Assembly (NCBI GenBank): GCA_035063885.1
Contig: JAPSFM010000168.1
Coordinates: 1 to 7,485 of the forward strand
From: CAADGY01 sp900696665
GTDB lineage: Bacteria > Acidobacteriota > Terriglobia > Bryobacterales > Bryobacteraceae
Direction: 5' to 3'
DNA: 7,485 nt
Below are positions 1-5,163 of the stretch, piece after piece; positions within the stretch are counted from its first letter, which is position 1, and each line of letters begins with the position of its first letter. Under the pieces are notes generated by a model. It was not told the DNA's origin, did no database searches, and saw only the letters and a program-made list of their open reading frames with translations. The position numbers and the translations under genes were made by a program.

Positions 1-500
1 TTCAGGGCACCTGTGTTGGGCAGGCGCACCAAGCCAGTTGCGGCCTTGTTGCCGGAACCGAATTCCGCACCGTCCACGAAAGTCTTCGCGCCGGTGATCG
101 TCACCGGGCCGTCCTTGCGCACATAGTTGCGGCCGGATGAGACCCCAAGTTCCTGCTCGATCGCAACGACGGCTTCCTGGAGAGCCTTGATGTAGGCCGA
201 CACCATGTTGGCGCGCACGGTCGCGCCGGCTGTGTGCTGCGCAGCGACGGTGCCAAATGCTCCACGCTGGCAACCGGTGAACTGCGTGGTGGTCTTGCCG
301 GTGTAGACGATTAGCTCGTCGTCGATGGAGAGGATGCCGTACTCGTCGGGGAACCCCACGCCGGTGGACTCCACGCTGATCGTGGTGTCGCTGGCGTAGA
401 CCGGCATCGTGCTGATCGTCTCCAGAGGTTTCGCCGAGAAGGCATCGGCGGGCGAGTAAAGGCTCGAGGCGTCGTCGATCTCGTTCGGATAGTTGCTCAT
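1..500 (-). CDS. Tail-fibre/baseplate-like phage protein, N-terminal part (3' end outside window)
   Basis: The reading frame starts at an ATG at 500..498 and stays open to the left edge, giving 166 residues plus two bases; the C-terminus is missing. The start is well supported: an AGGAGG lies 8 bases upstream and the ATG overlaps the preceding gene's TGA (ATGA). Residues about 40 to 96 form a small beta-rich module with the pattern I-S-V-x-S-T-x-G-F-P ... I-D-D-E-x-I-x-Y-T ... F-T-G-C-x-R-G-x-x-G-T ... H-T-A-G-A-T-V, a pattern I know from many phage tail and fibre proteins. Residues about 97 to 118 look helical, and residues 128 to 166 (V-T-I-T-G-A-K-T-F ... T-G-L-V-R-L-P-N) resemble the start of a beta-repeat fibre shaft. 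It lies last in a tail gene cluster, where fibres usually lie, and is probably translationally coupled to the TIM-barrel gene. Being a phage structural protein is fairly sure; the exact role (fibre, connector or baseplate) is inference. Confidence 0.72.
   Translation of the reverse strand, partial: MSNYPNEIDDASSLYSPADAFSAKPLETISTMPVYASDTTISVESTGVGFPDEYGILSIDDELIVYTGKTTTQFTGCQRGAFGTVAAQHTAGATVRANMVSAYIKALQEAVVAIEQELGVSSGRNYVRKDGPVTITGAKTFVDGAEFGSGNKAATGLVRLPNTGAL
497..500 (-). other. ATGA stop/start overlap coupling two tail genes
   Basis: The TGA of the 1279-residue tail gene (499..497) and the ATG of the next gene (500..498) share two bases. This four-base overlap is the classical arrangement for termination-reinitiation coupling and suggests the two proteins are made in a linked ratio. 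The overlap is read directly from the sequence; the coupling is inferred. Confidence 0.85.
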
Positions 501-3500
501 CCGTTCAACCTCCTCGCGTTTAATCGGAACGTGTTCATACGGCTGCTGGGCTCAGGCGCATAAGCAACAGCGACGGGCGCTTCGGGCGAGCGCGCAGCGC
601 GCGGCCGGCGATATGTGGCCAGCGTCGCTGCGTACTGCGCCGTCACCTCCAGCGGAACGGGCCGCGAGTTCAAGCAGAACTGGTCCAAGGCCCAGAAGCA
701 GAAGGAATAGAGGCCACGGTTGCGCCACATTCCGTAGGCCTCCCGCATCGGCGGATCGGGCGGCCCGTAGATGCCAGCCAAGTACATGCACTCGGACGCC
801 GGGCGGCCGAGCTTGAGCGGAAACTCGAACGTCTGCCGCATGAGCCGTGCGTTCTTCTGCCAGACGTCGTAGTCAAAGCCTTCCGCGCGGAAGTACTTCA
901 CACCGTAGCCGGAAGTCTTCCACTCGTTGGGCAGGTTCACGTGAAAGTTGAGCGCGCGGAAAGCTGGGTTCGGCGCGGGCTTACCCTGGTTGGCGTCGAG
1001 CGGCCAGAGACATTCGAACACCGCCGTTGGATGGAATCGCCTGACGTAGTCGATCACCTCGGCGCAGTACTCCCAGACGCGGTCGCGCAGGAAGTTGGCG
1101 CTCTCGATGTCGTCGTAGGGCGAGTCTGTATTGGCCAGGAACCGGTGCAAGGGCCGCCCGTAGCGAGCTTGGAACGCCGCCTTCGTATCGTCGTCATAGA
1201 ACGGCATACCGGAGGCGTTCGGAAAATACCACCACTGCGTCTCGCCGAACTGGAGCACGATGGGCAGCCCGGCGGCGGCGATCTCATCGGCGCACTCCTT
1301 GTACATTTGCTTCAGGTAGTTTCGCACCCGCGTGCCGAAGTGCATCTGGTGTGACGGGATCGGCAGGAAGACCGGCTCGCCGTCCCAGTAGCGCGCGGCC
1401 ATCGCCATCGGTGGACGGTAGCACTCCATCGAGAAGGCGAAGCTGGCGTCGATCCCGGCCTGTTTGAACTCGCGCGCCAGGTCGCGAATCCAGTTCCGCG
1501 CGCCGTGGCTCATCACGGGCGAGATCGTGTCGATCATCTCCCAGTCACCTTCGGCGCCCGGCTGGTCGAGCGGCGGCGTGCCCTGCGAGATGCTCAACTG
1601 CGGGCTCGTCGAGATCGTGAAAGTGTAGCTGGGCGCTCGAGAGCGGATGTGGATTGAGCCACCGTCGCTGGTGCACCAAACACCGGGAAAGGTGACGTTG
1701 ATCATCGCGCGCAGGTGCGCGGCGATGTCCTCCGTGGCGAGGCCTGCGCCGGGCGAGAAGTAGAGCGTGGTGCCGGACAGGTTCACCCACAGCGGCTCAT
1801 CCGGTTCCCAGGCGCCGATGCTGACTGTGCAGTTCGGGTAGCTCGCCTCGACGCGCCGGCGCTTGTTGTTCCAGAAGACGCCCATGTAGACATCGGCGTG
1901 GCCGCGGAAGCCAAGGCGCTCCAGGTGCCACACGTGCCAGGCGGGCGGCTTTTTGTAGCCGTGATCGGTGTCGAAGTCGATGGCGAGCGAGACGTCGTTG
2001 TAGACCTTTGGTGGGTCCGGTGGGTCCTGCGGCTCGAGCGGCCAGAGGTAGTCGAAGTAGAAATAGTAGCCGGTGCTGGAGGGGTGCTTCTCGAACAGCG
2101 CGCGGATTTCGACTGTGTGCGTTCCGGCGGGCAGTGTGGCGGCGAGTTTTTTCATCGCAGCGAGGCCGTTGTAGTCGTTCAGGTAGAGATCGTGGACGAC
2201 GGGCGTGCCGCCGTTGATCGTGACATCGATCCGGCCTGCGTCTCGCCCGAGCCAGGTGCCGAGGTAGAGGTCGTGCTCGCGCGGGTAGGAGTAACGGATG
2301 GTGACCGCCCGCTGGTCCTGGGCGTCGTTCGGCGCGCACCGTTTCGCGTGGCCGAGCGACCACCACTGCGTCGGCCAGCCCGCGCCGTAGCGGTAGTCTT
2401 CCCAAAAGCCCTCATACCGGCAACGGCCATCGGATTCCTCGATGCGGGGCGCATCGCCGCCGACCTTCAGACTCCGGTCTCCGGTGACAGTGAGATTCGA
2501 GATCCTCATCTGCCACTCGAGATCGGAGCGTGTACCGGTGATGGTCGAGATCCGCTGGATGCGCGTGCCTGACGCCCATGCCTGCGGCGTCGAGGAGTCC
2601 TCGCCGCGGCGCACCAGCACGCGGTAGTACCAGGTGGCGGGATCTTCCGGGTCGGGCCGGACGAGACCGAAGTTCGCGAGGCAGGTGATTCGCTCCTCGG
2701 CGTTCGCGGTGCCCACGTAATACTTCAAGCCGGCGAACATGGCTTCGGCATCCGCAACACGCCATTCTTCCTCTGTGCCCGGCGGCGATGCGGCCACTGC
2801 ATCCTTAAGGAGCCCGCCTGCGGCCAGCCCGTACTCGACATCTTCAAAACGCGGCGCGAAGGTGAGGTGGACCTTCACGATGTCCGTGGCAGGAACGGGC
2901 ACAAGCGAATTGCGGTCGCCGTTCAGGTAGCCGGAGAGCGAGGCGAAGGGGAACGTGAAGCGGTAGGCGCGTGTGTTGCCAGCGCCCGAAACGGCGGTCG
3001 CAACCGATGTCGCCCCGAACGCATCGTCCTTCTTCTCGATCCGGACGATCTGGTTCTCGCCATCCACCGAGACGCGAACCGGCATGCCGTTGGCATCGCG
3101 ACCATACTGGCCCAGTTGCCCCACGAGCCGCAGCTTCAGTTCGCAGGATGTGTTCGTCGTGGTGAACTGCTCGGCGGCGAGGCTGCTCGGCTGCTCGCCG
3201 TAATCCGGCGCTGGCGCATCCACCATGCGGTTCTTGAGCACCCGCCCGAAGTGGCGCGCCCGCGGCAGCACCCGGCACTGGATGTTGTAGAGGGTGCCGT
3301 AGTGCGGCTTGGTGAAATATGCCGTGAAAGTGCCGGGACCAACGGCCAGGACCTTGACGACCTCGTCGTTGGCGCTGCCGATATCGACGCCGACGTAGTC
3401 GCCCACACGGATCTCGGCCGAGGAGGCGACTTGGGCGGTGTAGATGCCGGGCACCGACCGGCTCAGCGTGGCGGGCGCCGAGCCGCTGTTGGTCGAGACC

Positions 3501-4336
3501 TCGACTGGACCATTCACGCCTGGTTCGAGCGAGACCGTGATGACGTTGCCCGAGGCGGTGCAATCGACCAGGTAACTGGAGAGGCCCACCATCGAGGCCA
3601 AGCGCGAGGCGATGTCCGCGGCGTCGGTCGCGCCGGCCTCCTGGATGCCAGCGCCGCCGTTGTTCACCAGCAGGTAATGCCAGAAGTTCGGATCGTTCTG
3701 CCACCAGATGGCCTGCTCACAGGAAGGCACGTCCGGCGCACCGATGTTGTTGAGGAGCCGCGTTTCGAGATTGCAGAAGGCGATCGCCTGGGCCGAGGAG
3801 CAGGACCAGCGCGTGCCCATGAAGTAGACGTAAGCCGTGTCGGTGAGGGCCGGCGTGGGCTGGCCGACGAGCAACTCGTCGAGCGTATCCGCGTCGCGGT
3901 CGTGAAGCGAGAAGCCGAAGCTGCCCGGAGCGTAGTCTCCTGCGACTACTGCCGCGTGGTGCATCAGCGGGACTTCGTAGATATCTCCGGCTCCGGTGGT
4001 GATGGTGAGCTTGTCCCAGCCGACCGAGGCGTACCGGACGCAGTCCGGCCGGACGTTACCCTCCTCGCCGTTGACCGGCAGGATCTCCATGTCGTACTGG
4101 AGGGTCAGCCCGGAGAGGTCCGTCACCGGGAGCGGCTTCACGCGCAGATGGTTGAAGTAGTCGTAGGCCGAGAAGAGCTGGACGTTGGCGAAATCCTCAG
4201 CCGCCTGGAAGATGCCGGAGATCTGGAAGCCGGTCTCGGTGGCGTCATGGAGCGTGGTGGTCGCCGCGCGGCCGGAGAAGCCCTGGAGTTGGATGGTGCG
4301 GCGGGGATCGAAGAGAAGAAGAGGCTCGGATGCCAT
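497..4336 (-). CDS. Large multidomain phage tail protein with C-terminal glycoside-hydrolase-like TIM barrel
   Basis: This 1279-residue protein is not one I can name. Residues 1 to about 300 are an N-terminal, probably beta-rich, structural part. A short beta module at about 308 to 352 (V-G-D-Y-V-G-V-D ... A-N-D-E-V-V-K-V ... T-K-P-H-Y-G) is shared with the hub protein. Residues about 678 to 768 look like a carbohydrate-binding or galactose-binding jelly roll (I-D-V-T-I-N-G-G, then G-T-H-T-V-E-I-R, ending F-D-Y-L). From about 781 a TIM-barrel-like domain begins (S-L-A-I-D-F-D-T-D-H), is interrupted by a small domain at about 830 to 925, and continues to about 1232, with acidic residues at probable strand ends: E971, E1032 (Q-F-G-E-T-Q-W-W), E1108 (F-E-C-L-W-P) and E1182. 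The C-terminal 45 residues are rich in Pro, Ala and Arg. No signal peptide or membrane segment is evident. Gene-transfer-agent hubs carry a TIM-barrel domain, and some phage sheath-like tail proteins are described with TIM barrels, so the role could be structural, enzymatic (glycan cleavage at the cell surface) or both. The start is less certain than usual because the strong GGAGGAG lies 18 bases away; no in-frame ATG, GTG or TTG fits it better. Confidence 0.72.
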   Translation of the reverse strand: MASEPLLLFDPRRTIQLQGFSGRAATTTLHDATETGFQISGIFQAAEDFANVQLFSAYDYFNHLRVKPLPVTDLSGLTLQYDMEILPVNGEEGNVRPDCVRYASVGWDKLTITTGAGDIYEVPLMHHAAVVAGDYAPGSFGFSLHDRDADTLDELLVGQPTPALTDTAYVYFMGTRWSCSSAQAIAFCNLETRLLNNIGAPDVPSCEQAIWWQNDPNFWHYLLVNNGGAGIQEAGATDAADIASRLASMVGLSSYLVDCTASGNVITVSLEPGVNGPVEVSTNSGSAPATLSRSVPGIYTAQVASSAEIRVGDYVGVDIGSANDEVVKVLAVGPGTFTAYFTKPHYGTLYNIQCRVLPRARHFGRVLKNRMVDAPAPDYGEQPSSLAAEQFTTTNTSCELKLRLVGQLGQYGRDANGMPVRVSVDGENQIVRIEKKDDAFGATSVATAVSGAGNTRAYRFTFPFASLSGYLNGDRNSLVPVPATDIVKVHLTFAPRFEDVEYGLAAGGLLKDAVAASPPGTEEEWRVADAEAMFAGLKYYVGTANAEERITCLANFGLVRPDPEDPATWYYRVLVRRGEDSSTPQAWASGTRIQRISTITGTRSDLEWQMRISNLTVTGDRSLKVGGDAPRIEESDGRCRYEGFWEDYRYGAGWPTQWWSLGHAKRCAPNDAQDQRAVTIRYSYPREHDLYLGTWLGRDAGRIDVTINGGTPVVHDLYLNDYNGLAAMKKLAATLPAGTHTVEIRALFEKHPSSTGYYFYFDYLWPLEPQDPPDPPKVYNDVSLAIDFDTDHGYKKPPAWHVWHLERLGFRGHADVYMGVFWNNKRRRVEASYPNCTVSIGAWEPDEPLWVNLSGTTLYFSPGAGLATEDIAAHLRAMINVTFPGVWCTSDGGSIHIRSRAPSYTFTISTSPQLSISQGTPPLDQPGAEGDWEMIDTISPVMSHGARNWIRDLAREFKQAGIDASFAFSMECYRPPMAMAARYWDGEPVFLPIPSHQMHFGTRVRNYLKQMYKECADEIAAAGLPIVLQFGETQWWYFPNASGMPFYDDDTKAAFQARYGRPLHRFLANTDSPYDDIESANFLRDRVWEYCAEVIDYVRRFHPTAVFECLWPLDANQGKPAPNPAFRALNFHVNLPNEWKTSGYGVKYFRAEGFDYDVWQKNARLMRQTFEFPLKLGRPASECMYLAGIYGPPDPPMREAYGMWRNRGLYSFCFWALDQFCLNSRPVPLEVTAQYAATLATYRRPRAARSPEAPVAVAYAPEPSSRMNTFRLNARRLNG
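509..514 (-). promoter_or_regulatory. Shine-Dalgarno AGGAGG embedded in the preceding coding sequence
   Basis: A perfect AGGAGG lies 8 bases before the ATG at 500. It also encodes two consecutive arginines (AGG AGG) four residues before the end of the upstream protein, whose terminus reads A-R-R-L-N-G. AGG is generally a rare arginine codon in GC-rich genomes, so its tandem use here is best explained by the ribosome-binding function. Confidence 0.85.
641..1996 (-). other. TIM-barrel-like domain (residues about 781 to 1232) of the large tail protein
   Basis: The region alternates hydrophobic strand-like and helical segments typical of a beta/alpha barrel: S-L-A-I-D-F-D near 783, D-V-Y-M-G-V-F-W near 815, A-S-F-A-F-S-M-E near 964, L-P-I-V-L-Q-F-G-E near 1024, T-A-V-F-E-C-L-W near 1104, E-C-M-Y-L-A-G near 1182 and L-Y-S-F-C-F-W near 1209. 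E1032 falls at the end of a strand followed by aromatic residues, as the acid/base glutamate does in clan GH-A glycosidases. I cannot decide from sequence alone which second glutamate, if any, would be the nucleophile, so an inactive structural barrel remains possible. Confidence 0.55.
1583..1738 (-). repeat. Small tail domain, second copy (residues about 867 to 918), inserted in the TIM barrel
   Basis: This copy matches residues 238 to 291 of the same protein: both have D-I-A-x-x-L-x-x-M, then about eight residues, V-x-C-T, a Gly, an Ile-containing strand, a Pro, and S-T with Ser-rich ends. Such A-x-x-I-A-x-x-L ... V-T domains are common decoration in phage tail proteins. It lies between the second and third strand-like segments of the barrel, so it appears to be a domain insertion. 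Confidence 0.5.
2033..2305 (-). other. Jelly-roll / carbohydrate-binding-like domain (residues about 678 to 768)
   Basis: This segment has the alternating pattern of a galactose-binding or CBM-like beta sandwich: a strand with I-R-Y-S-Y, then G-R-I-D-V-T-I-N-G-G, a strand around H-D-L-Y-L, the motif L-P-A-G-T-H-T-V-E-I-R and a closing F-Y-F-D-Y-L. The G-x-H-T-V-x-I-R motif is common in such domains when they sit next to glycoside hydrolases. It directly precedes the TIM barrel, which fits a glycan-targeting role. The assignment rests on pattern only. Confidence 0.45.
3281..3415 (-). repeat. Shared beta module, copy in the large tail protein (residues about 308 to 352)
   Basis: The segment reads V-G-D-Y-V-G-V-D, A-N-D-E-V-V-K-V, F-T-A-Y-F-T-K-P-H and ends N-I. 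It aligns by eye with residues 671 to 720 of the hub protein and, more loosely, with residues 40 to 96 of the last, truncated protein. The module resembles short beta-barrel elements of tail proteins that carry the pattern x-V-G-x-x-V-x-x-D ... E-x-V-x-V ... H-x-x-G. Confidence 0.5.
3464..3625 (-). repeat. Small tail domain, first copy (residues about 238 to 291)
   Basis: This is the first copy of the internally duplicated domain, with D-A-A-D-I-A-S-R-L-A-S-M-V, V-D-C-T, G-N-V-I-T-V, a Pro-Gly turn and an S-T-N-S end. It stands just before the shared beta module at 308 to 352. The similarity is seen at the protein level; the DNA is diverged, so the duplication is old or the domain was acquired twice. 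Confidence 0.5.
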
Positions 4337-4414
4337 AACCAGTGCCCAAGCATTCTCCTCCGGGAGATGATTTCGGGCGAGTTGGCGAGGAGATGACTAG
4401 ACAGACGCTGTTGG
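4337..4414 (-). other. Spacer between the TIR gene and the large tail gene
   Basis: The 78-base spacer is the longest gap between genes in the window. Besides the GGAGGAG and its small inverted repeat, it holds a repeated CATCTCC heptamer. I see no convincing -35/-10 promoter and no stem followed by a T run, so the genes on both sides are probably on one transcript. Confidence 0.6.
4354..4367 (-). promoter_or_regulatory. Short inverted repeat overlapping a Shine-Dalgarno-like GGAGGAG
   Basis: On the transcribed strand the bases read TCTCC-CGGA-GGAGA, a 5-bp stem with a 4-base loop, and they include most of the GGAGGAG at 4361..4355. This is the only strong Shine-Dalgarno match in the spacer before the 1279-residue gene. 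It is 18 bases from the ATG at 4336, unusually far, and 1 base before an out-of-frame ATG at 4353. The hairpin is read from the sequence; any control of translation is inference. Confidence 0.4.
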
Positions 4415-5143
4415 TCAATTCAGCGCTGACGTGTCTGGGTTATAGCCAGCAGCGCGCAATTCGTTGAAGAGGCGAGTCTTCACCTCGTCGACGCGCTCTG
4501 TGAAAGGGATATACAAGAGTCCCGCGATATCGCTTGGAAGTTCCACTGACTGCTTGTGGAGTATGGCAACGCGTTGTCTCCCGAGACGGGCGAGGACCAT
4601 GCCCATTTCAAGGACAACATTCTGACGGGCCCTATATTTCTTCTCTTCGGGTTTTCCAGCTTTGTGCCCTTCGTCATCGGGGGTGAGAAGGATACACGCA
4701 AAACCGGCGTTGCCGTGCTCTCCGACATATCTCTCGAGCTTCTCGATAATCGTATCGCCCGCCGCTGGCAGATGACCTAGAATAATTGGCTCCAACTTCA
4801 TCCTACGTAGGATGAGTTCCAGCTGGTCTCGCGCGGCGGTGTCATGCCCGTAAACGATAAAGACGGGAGCGGCCGCCTCCTGCTGGGGTTGTTGGACGCC
4901 AATCTCCCGCGCCCGTTCAACCGGTGCGGGCGCATTCTCATAGATGCTCTTGACATCTTCCGTCAGGGACGTCGTCTTCCCCTGGAAAGACATTCTGCCG
5001 GTGTCGAAGACGTTGAAGATCTCGCCACTCTGACAATCGAACCTGACACCATTCTGAGTCGGCTTCTCCGTGTAACGAACCCCACGATCGTTTAGAAGTG
5101 CCCGCAATTCGTCTGCAGTCATGAGGTCATTCCGATCATCCAT
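4415..5143 (-). CDS. TIR-like nucleotide-binding domain protein (Cap12/Pycsar-effector TIR family type)
   Basis: The 242-residue protein has two parts. Residues about 93 to 236 match the pattern of predicted nucleotide-binding proteins with a TIR-like domain (the family I know as PF10137/COG4271): F-I-V-Y-G-H-D at 95, L-E-P-I-I-L at 117, a G-D-T-I-I-E-K-L helix at 129, G-F-A-C-I-L-L-T-P-D-D at 147, R-A-R-Q-N-V-V-L-E-M-G at 171, R-V-A-I-L at 191, and L-P-S-D-I-A-G-L-L-Y-I at 202. E179 is the likely catalytic glutamate of an NAD-cleaving TIR. In known relatives this domain hydrolyses NAD in anti-phage signalling (TIR-STING, Pycsar TIR). Residues 1 to about 70 form a separate small alpha/beta domain with F-N-V-F-D-T-G and F-Q-G-K, followed by a Gln/Ala/Pro-rich linker (about 71 to 92). 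No signal peptide or membrane segment is seen. The start has a GGGAG 10 bases upstream. It sits inside a tail operon and has lower GC than its neighbours, which suggests acquired cargo rather than a virion part. No cyclase or CBASS/Pycsar partner is visible. Confidence 0.85.
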   Translation of the reverse strand: MDDRNDLMTADELRALLNDRGVRYTEKPTQNGVRFDCQSGEIFNVFDTGRMSFQGKTTSLTEDVKSIYENAPAPVERAREIGVQQPQQEAAAPVFIVYGHDTAARDQLELILRRMKLEPIILGHLPAAGDTIIEKLERYVGEHGNAGFACILLTPDDEGHKAGKPEEKKYRARQNVVLEMGMVLARLGRQRVAILHKQSVELPSDIAGLLYIPFTERVDEVKTRLFNELRAAGYNPDTSALN

Positions 5144-5153
5144 GATATCCGAT

Positions 5154-5158
5154 CTCCC
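5154..5158 (-). promoter_or_regulatory. Shine-Dalgarno-like GGGAG before the TIR gene
   Basis: GGGAG lies 10 bases before the ATG at 5143, inside the 20-base gap that follows the hub gene's TGA. It supports Met1 over the in-frame Met8 (ATG at 5122), which has no purine-rich site ahead of it. The short gap suggests the TIR gene is read from the tail transcript. Confidence 0.55.
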
Positions 5159-5163
5159 GACTC

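Noticed and set aside
1715..2572. Plus-strand open frame (285 codons) opposite the large tail gene
   Set aside because: Val/Glu/Arg-rich antisense shadow without motif or ribosome-binding site of note.
2844..3704. Minus-strand overlapping frame (286 codons) inside the large tail gene
   Set aside because: Arg/Gly/Leu-rich translation typical of a shifted frame of a GC-rich gene; the main frame is continuous through it, so no frameshift needs to be invoked.
4138..4353. Out-of-frame 71-codon minus-strand frame starting at the ATG next to GGAGGAG
   Set aside because: The ribosome-binding site is only 1 base from this ATG, too close, and the Ser/Pro/Arg-rich translation looks like a shifted frame. 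Kept only as a note on the unusual initiation region.
2867..4396. Long plus-strand open frame (509 codons) opposite the large tail gene
   Set aside because: It lies wholly antisense to a well-supported gene, its translation is Arg/Val/Gly/Asp-rich low-information sequence with no recognisable motif, and such frames are common opposite GC-rich genes.
4556..5095. Two short plus-strand frames opposite the TIR gene, as a possible antitoxin or antisense partner
   Set aside because: No ribosome-binding site, no recognisable motif, and complete overlap with the TIR coding sequence.
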